Shown: piece by piece, positions 35,325-44,107 of the stretch
Position numbering within the stretch: position 1 is the stretch's first letter
Layout: every line of letters starts with the position of its first letter
Assembly: GCA_965227035.1 (NCBI GenBank)
Contig: OZ245724.1
Coordinates: 2,418,001-2,482,000 of the forward strand
Source: CBDDFQ01 sp965227035
Lineage (GTDB): Bacteria > Pseudomonadota > Gammaproteobacteria > Burkholderiales > Burkholderiaceae_C
DNA: 64,000 nt
Direction of reading: 5' to 3'
Made by a program: the position numbers and the translations under genes
The notes under the pieces: model-generated
The model's input: only the letters and a program-made list of their open reading frames with translations
Told to the model about the DNA's origin: nothing
Databases searched by the model: none

Positions 35325-35490
35325 CTAAGAACGGGTTGTCGGTTCGGTCAACCGCATGAGTGACGCATCCACGAGAAGTGTTTCGATTTGCTTGTCGAAG
35401 CCAGTAACGAGAGACAGCCCGATCGGAATCATGATAACGCCGAGCAGCTTTTTCGACCTTGCCGCCGAACCTACTGTGTTGATGGTGTTA
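35325..35490 (-). pseudogene. remnant of a CcdA-like cytochrome c biogenesis gene (C-terminal end)
   Basis: On the minus strand an open frame without a start encodes LLGVIMIPIGLSLVTGFDKQ followed by IETLLVDASLMRLTEPTTRS and a TAG stop at 35325-35327. The pattern of a final membrane helix, a D-K-x-x-E-x-x-L segment and an L-T-x-T-T-R end is the C-terminus of CcdA/DsbD-type membrane proteins. Only about 50 codons remain and no upstream part is visible before the tRNA terminator. The remaining bases from 35302 to 35559 show no other gene. Identification is by eye, so moderate. Confidence 0.5.
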
Positions 35491-35527
35491 GCGAGGCGCC
35501 AGTGACATAAGCATTGACAAAAGAAAA

Positions 35528-35552
35528 GCCCCTAACCACGACAGTTAGGGGC
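35528..35552 (-). terminator. Rho-independent terminator after tRNA-Thr
   Basis: GCCCCTAAC and GTTAGGGGC form a perfect 9-base stem with a 7-base loop. On the minus strand it is followed by TTTTCTTTTG. It begins 8 bases beyond the CCA end of the tRNA gene, so it ends that transcript. Confidence 0.85.
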
Positions 35553-35559
35553 CTTCAAT

Positions 35560-35635
35560 TGGTGCCGGAGAGATGAATCGAACACCCGACCTTCTCATTA
35601 CGAATGAGCTGCTCTACCGACTGAGCTACACCGGC
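35560..35635 (-). tRNA. tRNA-Thr (CGU)
   Basis: A 76-base cloverleaf on the minus strand: acceptor start GCCGGTG, D-arm GCTCAGTCGGTAGAGC, anticodon loop TTCGTAA giving anticodon CGU, T-arm with TTCGATT loop, and an encoded CCA end. The anticodon reads ACG threonine codons. The acceptor stem holds one T-T mismatch at position 6-67 and the T-stem has G-T pairs. A terminator follows at 35528-35552. Confidence 0.93.
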
Positions 35636-35750
35636 TAAGCCTCGAATTATAGCCGTGAAAAATCCGCCGATTTCCGTCCCAATCCCCTCCCCTGGCCCGG
35701 TTACGAGCCTCCTGTAACAGCCCATTCGCGGGCAGTTCATAGAATCGCCC

Positions 35751-36767
35751 ATGCACTCACACAACCTCTCGGCCTGGACCCACACCCATCAGTTCGATAC
35801 CGGCAATCCCGGGGCGGAGCGAGGTGCTCGTTGGGTCATGTGGATCACGCTCATCACCATGGCGGTCGAGATCGGCGCGGGCTGGGTCTTCAATTCAATG
35901 GCTCTGCTGGCCGACGGATGGCACATGAGTTCGCATGCCTTGGCGCTCGGATTGAGCGCTTTCGCTTATCGATCGGCACGGCGTCATGCGAACGACACCC
36001 GATTCGCGTTCGGTCCGTGGAAGATCGAAGTTCTTTGCGGCTTCGCTAGCGCGACGATATTGCTGGGTGTAGCGCTGCTGATGGTGTTCGGCTCGGTGGA
36101 GCGCCTGTTGTCGCCGCAGCCGATTGCTTATGGCGAGGCAACCATTGTTGCCGTCATCGGACTCATCGTGAATCTGGTGTGTGCGCTGATTCTCGGCAAG
36201 TCGGACAGCCACGGACATGCTCATGGCCACTCTCATGGGCACGGTCATGGACACCCCCACGGAAACTCACACGGCTCACACAGTTCACACGGCCATGAAC
36301 ATTCACATCATGGCCACGCGCATGGCGGTCACGGTGCCGAAGACCTGAACCTGCGGTCCGCCTACCTGCACGTCATTGCCGATGCTGCTACTTCCGTCCT
36401 CGCGATTGCAGCACTCATCGGCGGCTGGTTGCTGGGCTGGGCTTGGCTCGATGCGGCGATGGGCATCGTCGGCGCGGCGCTGGTCGCGGTCTGGGCCAAA
36501 GGCCTTCTGATTCAAACTGGCAAGGTTCTGCTCGATCGCGAGATGGATCACCCGGTGGTCGACGAAATACGTGAAGTGGTCGAGGCATTGCCGGGCGAGA
36601 CACGTTTGTCCGACCTGCACGTGTGGCGCGTCGGTCGCAATGCTTTCTCGTGCGCGCTGTCGGTGGTCACGCACGACGCCGCCGTCGACGCGAACAGCGT
36701 TCGCAACAGCCTGAAAATTCACGAAGAGATCGTTCATGCGACGATCGAAGTTCATCACTGCGGTTGA
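35751..36767 (+). CDS. dmeF: CDF-family cobalt/nickel/zinc efflux protein (DmeF-like)
   Basis: The 338-residue cation diffusion facilitator has six membrane helices with the metal-site pattern MALLADGWHMSSHA in helix 2 and YLHVIADAATSVLAI in helix 5. The cytoplasmic loop between helices 4 and 5 is a long His/Gly/Ser-rich stretch (about residues 150-195) typical of DmeF. The N-terminus MHSHNLSAWTHTHQFD is also metal-rich. It exports divalent ions by proton exchange. The regulator DmeR is not adjacent. Confidence 0.92.
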   Translation: MHSHNLSAWTHTHQFDTGNPGAERGARWVMWITLITMAVEIGAGWVFNSMALLADGWHMSSHALALGLSAFAYRSARRHANDTRFAFGPWKIEVLCGFASATILLGVALLMVFGSVERLLSPQPIAYGEATIVAVIGLIVNLVCALILGKSDSHGHAHGHSHGHGHGHPHGNSHGSHSSHGHEHSHHGHAHGGHGAEDLNLRSAYLHVIADAATSVLAIAALIGGWLLGWAWLDAAMGIVGAALVAVWAKGLLIQTGKVLLDREMDHPVVDEIREVVEALPGETRLSDLHVWRVGRNAFSCALSVVTHDAAVDANSVRNSLKIHEEIVHATIEVHHCG

Positions 36768-36834
36768 TCGAATTGCCTTCGATCGATATTCATACACAAC
36801 AGTCATCCCCAAAAACCTCCCTCGAAAGATCCTC

Positions 36835-37482
36835 ATGACCACCACCCTCCACTACATCCACGACCCTCTTTGCGGCTGGTGCTACGCCGCGGCTCCGCTC
36901 GTCAAGGCTGCGCGAGAAACAGTGACTGTGGTGGGTCATGCGGGCGGCATGCTCACCGGAAGTCGTCGCCGTGAGGTGACGCCCGAGTTTCGCGATTTCA
37001 TCTTGCCGAACATCCAGCGAATTCGCGGCATGAGTGGGCAGGAGTTCGGATCTGCGTACACCGATGGCCTGCTCAAGGACACATCGGTGGTGCTCGACTC
37101 CGCTCCGCCTACCGCCGCAATTCTTGCGGCGGAAAAGATTGCGGGGCGTGGACTCGATCTGCTGTCGCGCATTCAGAAAGCGCACTACGTCGAAGGCCAG
37201 AAGGTGAGCGATCAAAGCGTACTGATGTCTCTCGCAAAAGAAATCGGCCTGGACGAAGATGCTTTCGCCGCTGCGATGGCCGAGGTCGAGCAAGAAGAAC
37301 TCTCAGATCACATTGCCGCGAGTCGCGACTTGCTCAATCGTGCGGGTGGGCAAGGCTTTCCAACGGCGCTGCTGGAGAAGGACGGCAAGATGGCCCGCTT
37401 CGAGATCAGCCAGTTCTTGGGGAAGCCGGATGAGTTCAAGGAATGGCTGAAGGAAATCGACGCATCGGCTGAGAGTTTGTAG
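36835..37482 (+). CDS. DsbA-family oxidoreductase-like protein
   Basis: The 215-residue cytoplasmic protein, read from the ATG at 36835 (MTTTLHYIHDPLCGWCYAAA), has a thioredoxin fold with an active-site CGWC motif at about residues 13-16 and the DsbA helical insertion. The C-terminal GGQGFPTALLEKDG contains the conserved cis-proline element. There is no signal peptide. It follows dmeF by 67 bases and precedes a small DUF-type gene by 21 bases, likely in one transcript. The likely role is thiol-disulfide chemistry or GSH-linked isomerisation. Confidence 0.88.
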   Translation: MTTTLHYIHDPLCGWCYAAAPLVKAARETVTVVGHAGGMLTGSRRREVTPEFRDFILPNIQRIRGMSGQEFGSAYTDGLLKDTSVVLDSAPPTAAILAAEKIAGRGLDLLSRIQKAHYVEGQKVSDQSVLMSLAKEIGLDEDAFAAAMAEVEQEELSDHIAASRDLLNRAGGQGFPTALLEKDGKMARFEISQFLGKPDEFKEWLKEIDASAESL

Positions 37483-37503
37483 ACACAAAACAGGAGACAA
37501 AAA

Positions 37504-37839
37504 ATGAAAGAAGCAAAGCACTTCTACGTGGTGAGATTCTGGGTCGCGCCCGAAGGTCGCGATGGACTATTGAGCTGGATCAAGAACGGGCATGTGCAGG
37601 AAGTCGTGGACTACCCGGGCTTTCTGTGGTGCCGGCACTTGGTTCTCGACGAGAAAGACGACAAGGGCTGGGAAGCGCATTCGATGATTTACGGCATCGA
37701 ATCGAAAGAGGCTTTCGACAAGTACGCTGCCGACAAGGAACTGCCGGTGAAGTTCGCCAAGCAGCGCGAGTCCTTCGCCAAGTACATGCGCATCGAGCGA
37801 TTCGATGCGGAGCTACTCGATAGCTACGAACACAAGTGA
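37504..37839 (+). CDS. small cytoplasmic protein, DUF4286-like
   Basis: The 111-residue protein has an alpha-beta barrel-like pattern: HFYVVRFWVAPEGRDGLLSW, GFLWCRHLVLDEK, AHSMIYGIESKEAFDKYAAD, and a final charged segment. It resembles DUF4286 or ferredoxin-like dimeric proteins of unknown role. A GGAGACAAAAA ribosome site stands before the ATG. It follows the DsbA-like gene by 21 bases and converges with azlD. Confidence 0.75.
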   Translation: MKEAKHFYVVRFWVAPEGRDGLLSWIKNGHVQEVVDYPGFLWCRHLVLDEKDDKGWEAHSMIYGIESKEAFDKYAADKELPVKFAKQRESFAKYMRIERFDAELLDSYEHK

Positions 37840-37877
37840 GATGAGAGCCTCGTTGGAAACTGGCAGCTCGCAACGAG

Positions 37878-38216
37878 CTACCAGCCCAGCCCCACATGCA
37901 GCGCGAGATAGATGATCGTGCCTGCAACGATGTTCACGAGCACATCGCGTCGCCAGAAAAAGAAGCACAGCGCGCCGCCTGCAACCGCGAACAGGCGCGC
38001 GTCTTTCCAGGTCGAGATGAGGTGCCCTTGGGTCATCACGATTTCCGGAATGATGACTGCCGCCAGAGCCGCTACCGGCGCGTATTGCAAGCCGCGCTCC
38101 ACCCAATGCGGAAGCGTCCACTCTTTGCTCGACAAGAAGAAGAACGAGCGGGTCACCACGGTGATGATCGCGAGTCCCAGAATGATCGAGACGGTCCAGA
38201 GATCGGTCTTGTTCAT
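37878..38216 (-). CDS. azlD: AzlD branched-chain amino acid export subunit
   Basis: The 112-residue membrane protein has four hydrophobic segments (SIILGLAIITVVTRSFFFL, GLQYAPVAALAAVIIPEIVM, LFAVAGGALCFFFW, IVAGTIIYLALHVGLGW). It is the small subunit of the AzlCD permease that exports branched-chain and similar amino acids. Its start overlaps the azlC stop by four bases. Confidence 0.92.
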   Translation of the reverse strand: MNKTDLWTVSIILGLAIITVVTRSFFFLSSKEWTLPHWVERGLQYAPVAALAAVIIPEIVMTQGHLISTWKDARLFAVAGGALCFFFWRRDVLVNIVAGTIIYLALHVGLGW

Positions 38217-38977
38217 GTCGGCTCTCCATGTGTCACAGGCTTGGTTTCTCTAATCTGCTTCGCGGGCGTTCTGCCCAAAGGCGTCTTCTCGAGCAGAAGG
38301 CACATTACGACTCCAACCGCAATTGCCACGATGACGTTCAGCTTGAGCGGCAAGGCGTAAGACGCCACAGCAGCGGCGCCGGATACGACGACGGCAACGA
38401 GCCGCAGCTTGCTGGTGAGCATCGCGTACGTGACGCCCAACAACGCCAGAATGCCCGCGAACCCCAAGCCCCACGATTGAGGAATCGTGTTGCCTAGCGC
38501 AACGCCGATCATGCTCGACACGGTCCACGCCATCCAGCCGGTAGCGCCATTGCCGAGCCAGTAAGCCTCTTCGGCTCGGCGTCCTTCATCGGTAGTGGCG
38601 GGCACAGGGAAGCGCTGGACGAATTGCACGTAAGTGAGGTCGCTAGAGATGTAGCCGCTGAACATTCGTCTCCAGAAGCTTTGATGCATCACGTATTTGC
38701 GCAGGTGAACGCTGAACACCACAAAGCGCAGATTCACGCAAATCGATGTCGCGAAAATCACCCACATCGGCGCGCCCGCCATGATCAATGGAATGGACGC
38801 GAGTTGCGAGCTGCCGGCAAACACCAGCGTGCCCATGAGGATGACTTCGATCAGGCTCATGCCCGACTTCACCATCGCTACGCCCATCATCAGGCCCCAT
38901 GCGGACATGCCGATTGCAACCGATCCGATTTCTCGCGATCCCACCCAAAACTCCGGGTGCTTCAACAGATTCTTCAT
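38213..38977 (-). CDS. azlC: AzlC branched-chain amino acid export subunit
   Basis: The 254-residue large subunit of AzlCD has seven to eight membrane segments with the family motif SLIEVILMGTLVFAGSSQLA and FVVFSVHLRKYVMHQSFWRR. Transport is from cytoplasm to periplasm. It is the first gene of the azlCD pair. The 27-base gap upstream is AT-rich with imperfect copies of TTAGTTCTA. Confidence 0.93.
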   Translation of the reverse strand: MKNLLKHPEFWVGSREIGSVAIGMSAWGLMMGVAMVKSGMSLIEVILMGTLVFAGSSQLASIPLIMAGAPMWVIFATSICVNLRFVVFSVHLRKYVMHQSFWRRMFSGYISSDLTYVQFVQRFPVPATTDEGRRAEEAYWLGNGATGWMAWTVSSMIGVALGNTIPQSWGLGFAGILALLGVTYAMLTSKLRLVAVVVSGAAAVASYALPLKLNVIVAIAVGVVMCLLLEKTPLGRTPAKQIRETKPVTHGEPT

Positions 38978-39004
38978 TGTCTTTAGTTCTAGTTTTAGTT
39001 AGTT

Positions 39005-39925
39005 CTATTTAAACAGTACGTCTCGCGCCGCCTTCGATGGGAACACGCATGACACATCGTGTCCGCAGGAGGGAACCACGGTCACGCGGCGAACCTTGTC
39101 GGGTGCGAGCAATCGTTGATCGTAATCGGCATAGGCCATTCCGCGCTGAAGTCGAAACGGGCCTTGCAGATTCGCGGCGCACGACTTGTCCAGGATGCCG
39201 TAGTACGCGCCGCGAATGTTCGCGTTGTCGTTCTCGGCTTCCATGTATCGAATATCTGCGGACGCGTAAACCGCACGAGCCTGCTCGGCCGTGCGCTTGA
39301 AATGCGAGGGCAATGCGTCGGTGCCGTACTTCCATCGGTTGGCGTTCGGGCAATCGGCGTTCATCGGGGCAACGATGGGATCGAAATAAAGCCAGGTGCC
39401 CGGGTCAGCAACGACATATCGAACTTTCAGGGTGGAAGGAAAATGCGCGTCTGAGAAGCCGATGTATTGCTGAACGAACTGCGCGCCCGCAGAGAAGCCT
39501 GCTACCGTGATCGCTTTCACGCTCGGATAGCGCCGGGCAATCTCCTGCAGCAGAGCATCCATGGCTCTGAACGAATCGGTGTCGCGCGCCTCCGACTGCC
39601 CGCCCTCGATCCACGATTCGCAGGTCCACAGCGGCTCACCCACCGCAGGCGAAGGCAGTCCGTTCGATCTGCACTTCTCCGATTTCGCATCGGCCACCTG
39701 AAAGACAGGGGCGACGACCAAAGTCGTCGCCTGAACACCCGCATTGCTTACCGCAGCCAACGTTGCGTCGTAGGTCTTGACCGCATCGCGCGGATGGCCG
39801 TGGACCGCGACGATTGCGGTCACCGGCGAAGCAGTATCGGATGCGAAAAAATTGAGTTGTGCGTTTGCATCGAAGCCGAATGAAACGCTGGCTGCACAAA
39901 ACGCCAGAAGCGCGAGTTTCTTCAT
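39005..39925 (-). CDS. exported alpha/beta hydrolase
   Basis: The 306-residue protein, from the ATG at 39925 preceded by GGGGG, has a signal peptide (MKKLALLAFCAASVSFGFDA, cleavage near ANAQ). A nucleophile elbow GFSAGAQ (GxSxG) lies near residue 135, and a late histidine is in VVPSCGHDVSCVF. Several cysteines may form disulfides in the periplasm. It resembles secreted esterase or poly(3-hydroxybutyrate)-depolymerase-like hydrolases, but the substrate cannot be fixed. The longer frame from 40210 lacks a signal peptide and is unlikely. Confidence 0.78.
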   Translation of the reverse strand: MKKLALLAFCAASVSFGFDANAQLNFFASDTASPVTAIVAVHGHPRDAVKTYDATLAAVSNAGVQATTLVVAPVFQVADAKSEKCRSNGLPSPAVGEPLWTCESWIEGGQSEARDTDSFRAMDALLQEIARRYPSVKAITVAGFSAGAQFVQQYIGFSDAHFPSTLKVRYVVADPGTWLYFDPIVAPMNADCPNANRWKYGTDALPSHFKRTAEQARAVYASADIRYMEAENDNANIRGAYYGILDKSCAANLQGPFRLQRGMAYADYDQRLLAPDKVRRVTVVPSCGHDVSCVFPSKAARDVLFK

Positions 39926-40113
39926 ACCCCCATTCTCGCGAATTGCGATGACACGTCTTCGAGCGACTGCCAGCGCTTTAAATTGCCGGCGATTGTCCTG
40001 TTTATAGGCATAGTCCCTCCCAGATCCGACCCCTAGTGAACCGGGTGTGTAGCCACTATATTTATGAGTGTAGGAACGGAACCGCGTTACACCGTACCCA
40101 CTGAAAGCAAGCC

Positions 40114-40911
40114 ATGACCACACAAAAATTCCCCACCTTTTTCGTCTCGCACGGCGGCGGCCCTTGGCCGTGGGTCGACGGAATGAAGGAAATGTTCGCC
40201 AAGACTGCAAAAGAGTTCGCCCTCATGCCCGCGCTGCTTCCGGAAAAGCCGAAGGGCATTCTCGTGATCACCGGCCATTGGGAATCGGATCGGTTCACCG
40301 TCTCGACGGCAGAACAGCCGCCCATGGAATACGACTATTACGGCTTTCCTGCGCACACTTATCAAATCAAATACAGCGCGCCCGGATCGCCTGCACTCGC
40401 TGCACGCGTGCGTGAATTGCTCGACGATGCAGGCTTCGAAAGCGCGGAAAACGACAAGCGCGGCTTCGACCACGGCACCTTCGTTCCGCTCGCGTTGATG
40501 TACCCGCAAGCCGAAGTGCCGGTCGTCATGCTGTCGCTCAAATCGAGTTATGACCCGGCCGAGCACATTGCCTTGGGCAAAGCGCTGGCACCCTTGCGTG
40601 ACGAAGGCGTCCTGATCATGGGCAGCGGCCTCACGTATCACAACATGCGCGGATTCCGTTCGCCCGGCGCGGGCCCGGTCGCGGCCACCTTCGAGGACTA
40701 CCTCAACAAGGCGATCACCGCGCCTGAAGACACGCGCGATCAGATGCTCGTGAATTGGGAAAGCGCCCCGATGGCACGGCAGGCGCACCCCCAGGAGGAC
40801 CATCTGATTCCGCTCATGGTGGTCGCCGGTGCGGCCGGCGAAGACCTGGGCCACCGCGTGTTCGTGGATCACGCCATGGGCGTCGATATGGCTTCGTACC
40901 AGTTTGGCTAG
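40114..40911 (+). CDS. class III extradiol dioxygenase (DODA/LigB type)
   Basis: The 265-residue enzyme opens aromatic rings using Fe(II) or zinc. Iron ligands are His in FFVSHGGGPW, His in ITGHWES and, near the centre, the catalytic His in GFDHGTFVPL. This subgroup includes 4,5-DOPA dioxygenase and YgiD of E. coli. It is cytoplasmic. It stands between a divergent hydrolase and a GAF-domain gene, without other aromatic pathway genes nearby, so its role may be detoxifying catechols. Confidence 0.9.
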   Translation: MTTQKFPTFFVSHGGGPWPWVDGMKEMFAKTAKEFALMPALLPEKPKGILVITGHWESDRFTVSTAEQPPMEYDYYGFPAHTYQIKYSAPGSPALAARVRELLDDAGFESAENDKRGFDHGTFVPLALMYPQAEVPVVMLSLKSSYDPAEHIALGKALAPLRDEGVLIMGSGLTYHNMRGFRSPGAGPVAATFEDYLNKAITAPEDTRDQMLVNWESAPMARQAHPQEDHLIPLMVVAGAAGEDLGHRVFVDHAMGVDMASYQFG

Positions 40912-41011
40912 AGCGCGCCAATCGACATAGGAAGGCGCAGGATGAGGGCAGGACAGGGTCAGGAGTAACACGTGTAGGCACGTAGTCGGGGTGTCTCGCT
41001 AATAGTAGAGA

Positions 41012-42046
41012 ATGCCTTTCATGATTGCCGCCCCCAAACCCGCCAACGAAGCCCGCCGAATGGAAGTGGTGCAGAGCCTGGCCTGCTCTTACGCTCCACG
41101 AGAAGAGCGGTTCGACCGTATCACCCGAAGTGTCTGCGGACTGCTCAACGTTCCGATGGCGCTCATCACCGTTCTTGATGACGACGTTCAGTGGCTCCGC
41201 TCGGCGCAAGGTATTGCTGCCACGCAAAGCCCTCGCGACATTTCGTTCTGCGGTCACGTGGTTGCCATCAACAAACCGCTCATCGTGAACGACACGCTGA
41301 AAGACCCGCGCTTTTTCGATAACCCGATGGTCGTGGGCAAACCGTTCGTTCGGTCCTACGCGGGCATACCTCTCGAAGTGGAACCCGGCATCGTCGTGGG
41401 ATCGCTTTGTGCAATCGACACCATGCCCCGTCAATTCACGACGACCGAGATTCTCTCGCTGCGCGACATGGCCGACATCGTCGTGTCGGAACTGCACAAG
41501 CAGGCCACGCAGAAATTGAACGAGCAGTTGATCAAGGATGCGACACCAGAAATTCGAGAAGCTCAACTCGACGACCAGACTGGCCAGTGGAACAGAAGCG
41601 GCCTGCTGCGCGCGCTGGGTCAGGCAATTCGCCATGCCCGCGAACAATCGCAACTCGCATTGGTGACCATTCGGGTGTTCTCGTACGACTGGTCCAGGAA
41701 CGACGCGGACCCACTTCCAAAAGAGGAAGTGATGGCGATCATCGCGCAGCACATTCAGCAGCGTCTGCCTGAAGAAGCAGTTCTGTCGCGGCCTGAAACC
41801 GATGTGTTTTGTGTGGTGCTGCCGGGGCTGCATCGAGAAGACGTGAATCAATTGGTCAAGCTCATTACCGAAGACGTCGTACTTCCGAACGTGAACTCGA
41901 ACGCGGTCGAGAAGTCGTCATCGGACAGGCTCGAGCTTTCGCTGCGTCTGCAATGCTCCACAGCGTGGCTGGATGCGAACGCGGAAGATATTTTGAATCC
42001 GGAAACCGTGTTGCAGAACGCATTGATGTCGGTCGCAGCAGCGTGA
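41012..42046 (+). CDS. GAF-domain protein with degenerate GGDEF-like domain
   Basis: The 344-residue cytoplasmic protein has an N-terminal GAF domain (about 25-170, ERFDRITRSVCGLLNVPMAL, SPRDISFCGHVVAINKP, SYAGIPLEVEPGIVVGSLCA). The C-terminal 160 residues follow a GGDEF pattern (DDQTGQWNRSGLLRALGQAI) but lack the GGDEF signature, so it probably cannot make c-di-GMP. GAF domains sense small ligands. An inner ATG at 41021 is an alternative start. Confidence 0.8.
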   Translation: MPFMIAAPKPANEARRMEVVQSLACSYAPREERFDRITRSVCGLLNVPMALITVLDDDVQWLRSAQGIAATQSPRDISFCGHVVAINKPLIVNDTLKDPRFFDNPMVVGKPFVRSYAGIPLEVEPGIVVGSLCAIDTMPRQFTTTEILSLRDMADIVVSELHKQATQKLNEQLIKDATPEIREAQLDDQTGQWNRSGLLRALGQAIRHAREQSQLALVTIRVFSYDWSRNDADPLPKEEVMAIIAQHIQQRLPEEAVLSRPETDVFCVVLPGLHREDVNQLVKLITEDVVLPNVNSNAVEKSSSDRLELSLRLQCSTAWLDANAEDILNPETVLQNALMSVAAA

Positions 42047-42074
42047 GGAAAATTTTGAATTCGACCTTCGCGCG

Positions 42075-43361
42075 ATGATTGCGGCACTTCTGATTTTTCT
42101 GGCGACGATCACACTCGTGATCTGGCAGCCGCGCGGACTCAATATCGGCTGGAGCGCGAGCATCGGCGCCGTTGTGGCACTGGTCGCAGGAGTCGTTCAT
42201 CTGCACGACATTCCCACCGTGTGGCACATCGTGTGGAACGCAACCACCGCTTTCATTGCGATCATCGTGATCAGCCTTGTGCTGGACGAGGCTGGATTTT
42301 TCGAATGGGCTGCTTTGCACGTGGCGCGCTGGGGGCGAGGCAGCGGGCAGCTTCTATTCGTGCTCAGCATTCTTCTTGGCGCTGCCGTGTCGGCCATCTT
42401 CGGCAACGACGGCGCTGCACTCATCCTCACGCCTATCGTCATTCCCATGCTGGTTGCGCTCGGCTTCTCGGCACCCGCCACGCTTGCGTTCGTCATGGCC
42501 GCAGGATTCATCGCCGATGTGGCCAGTCTTCCGCTGGTGGTGTCGAATCTGGTCAACATCGTCTCTGCCGACTTCTTCAAAATCGGATTCGACCGTTACG
42601 CATCGGTCATGGCACCGGTCAATGTCGTCGCGATTGCCGCTGCCATCGTGGTTCTGCTTTTGTTCTTTCGCAAAAGCATCCCGAAAACCTACGAGCTGGA
42701 TCAACTCAAGCCCGCCAAAGATGCGATCAAGGACTCGGCCACGTTCAAGGCCGGCTGGATGGTGCTGGCGCTGCTGATCGTCGGATTCTTCGCGCTCGAA
42801 CCCATCGGCGTGCCGGTGAGCGCAGTGGCTTCTGCAGGAGCGATCATCCTGCTGATCGTCGCAGCGCGGGGTCGCACGATTTCGATTCGCAAAGTCCTGC
42901 TCGGCGCGCCGTGGCACATCGTCATCTTCTCGCTGGGCATGTATCTGGTGGTCTACGGCCTTCGCAATGCCGGCCTCACCGATATGATCGCGCGGGTTCT
43001 GGACAGGCTGATAAACACCGGCGTTTGGGGTGCGTCGATTGGCACCGGCCTGCTGTCGGCGGGGCTGTCGTCGGTCATGAACAACCTTCCGACCGTGCTC
43101 ATCGGAGCGCTGTCCATCGACGCGTCGCACGCGACCGGCGCCGTCAAGGAGGCGATGGTCTACGCCAACGTTATCGGCAGCGATCTGGGCCCCAAGATCA
43201 CCCCGATCGGATCGCTCGCAACGCTGCTCTGGCTGCATGTGCTGGCCCGCAAAGGAATCGTCATTACCTGGGGGTATTACTTCAAGGTGGGTATCGTGCT
43301 CACGCTTCCGGTGTTGCTGGTGACGCTTGCGGCATTGGCAGCGCGCCTGACGATCGGGTAG
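42075..43361 (+). CDS. arsB: ArsB/NhaD-family anion permease
   Basis: The 428-residue protein has about eleven membrane helices. The segments LLGAAVSAIFGNDGAALILT and SAGLSSVMNNLPTVLIGAL match the paired hairpin motifs of ArsB arsenite pumps (NDG and MNNLP). No arsR, arsC or arsA gene is near, which is unusual. It follows the GAF gene by 28 bases. Expected role: arsenite or antimonite extrusion by proton exchange. Confidence 0.87.
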   Translation: MIAALLIFLATITLVIWQPRGLNIGWSASIGAVVALVAGVVHLHDIPTVWHIVWNATTAFIAIIVISLVLDEAGFFEWAALHVARWGRGSGQLLFVLSILLGAAVSAIFGNDGAALILTPIVIPMLVALGFSAPATLAFVMAAGFIADVASLPLVVSNLVNIVSADFFKIGFDRYASVMAPVNVVAIAAAIVVLLLFFRKSIPKTYELDQLKPAKDAIKDSATFKAGWMVLALLIVGFFALEPIGVPVSAVASAGAIILLIVAARGRTISIRKVLLGAPWHIVIFSLGMYLVVYGLRNAGLTDMIARVLDRLINTGVWGASIGTGLLSAGLSSVMNNLPTVLIGALSIDASHATGAVKEAMVYANVIGSDLGPKITPIGSLATLLWLHVLARKGIVITWGYYFKVGIVLTLPVLLVTLAALAARLTIG

Positions 43362-43475
43362 GCTGCGCCGGATAGTCGAATCCGGAATTTGTTAACTTCC
43401 GATGAAGTTTGCTGCGCTGCGTCAAAAAGTTGGGGACAATTGCGAATAATTCGCAAATAACGCTTCAATACAGCC

Positions 43476-44027
43476 ATGCCGTCCACGCAAACCAGCCTCC
43501 CTTCCAAAGCCAAATACAGCAAGTTTCTTCGTTACTCCCACTGGATCGCCGTCGTACTGGTCGTATCGGCCTACATCACGGTGCTGGCTCGTAAATGGTT
43601 CGAGCGCGGATCGTTCGAGCGGACAACCACCCTGCAACTGCACTTCCTCATCGGCGCGATCATTTTCCTGATCACCATTCCTCGAATCGTGCAACGCCTC
43701 AAAACCACCGCGCCGCCCATCGTGCCGCCGCAGGGCATCTGGCAGGATCGACTCGCCAAGGCTGCGCACATCGCGCTCTACACATTCCTGATCGTGATGC
43801 CTATTCTCGGAGTCATCACCCGTCTTACCGGCGGCAACGGCATCGGCATTCCATTCACCGACCTGGTCATTCCGTCGATCATGAAAGATCGGGCGCTCTC
43901 GCATAAATTCGAAGACGTCCATGTGTTCATTGCCGACGTTTTCTATTACGTGATCGGCTTTCATGCGCTGGCTGCGATCTACCACTGGATAGTCCGCGAG
44001 GACAACGTGCTGCAGCGAATGCTGTGA
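43476..44027 (+). CDS. cytochrome b561
   Basis: The 183-residue membrane protein has four helices with heme-ligand histidines in RYSHWIAVVLV (helix 1), LQLHFLIGAI (helix 2), AAHIALYTFLIVMPILGV (helix 3) and KFEDVHVFIADVFYYVIGFH (helix 4). This is the bacterial YodB/CybB type that moves electrons from quinol. It is a single gene between arsB and a Bcr/CflA transporter. Confidence 0.92.
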   Translation: MPSTQTSLPSKAKYSKFLRYSHWIAVVLVVSAYITVLARKWFERGSFERTTTLQLHFLIGAIIFLITIPRIVQRLKTTAPPIVPPQGIWQDRLAKAAHIALYTFLIVMPILGVITRLTGGNGIGIPFTDLVIPSIMKDRALSHKFEDVHVFIADVFYYVIGFHALAAIYHWIVREDNVLQRML

Positions 44028-44107
44028 CTGATCAATCGACACGTTTTCGGCACTCCTACGACCCACCCCACCCGTCGGTTATCGCTTCAGCCTAATAATC
44101 GGCACAG

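Noticed and set aside
35500..35760. Integrative element at tRNA-Thr
   Set aside because: No integrase, no repeated tRNA 3' end and no mobile genes nearby; only a gene remnant is seen.
38978..39004. AT-rich TTAGTTCTA repeats before azlC
   Set aside because: Short, imperfect and only 27 bases; not enough to claim a regulatory array.
42221..43375. 384-codon frame overlapping arsB in another phase
   Set aside because: Arg/His-rich, not protein-like; arsB has clear membrane helices.
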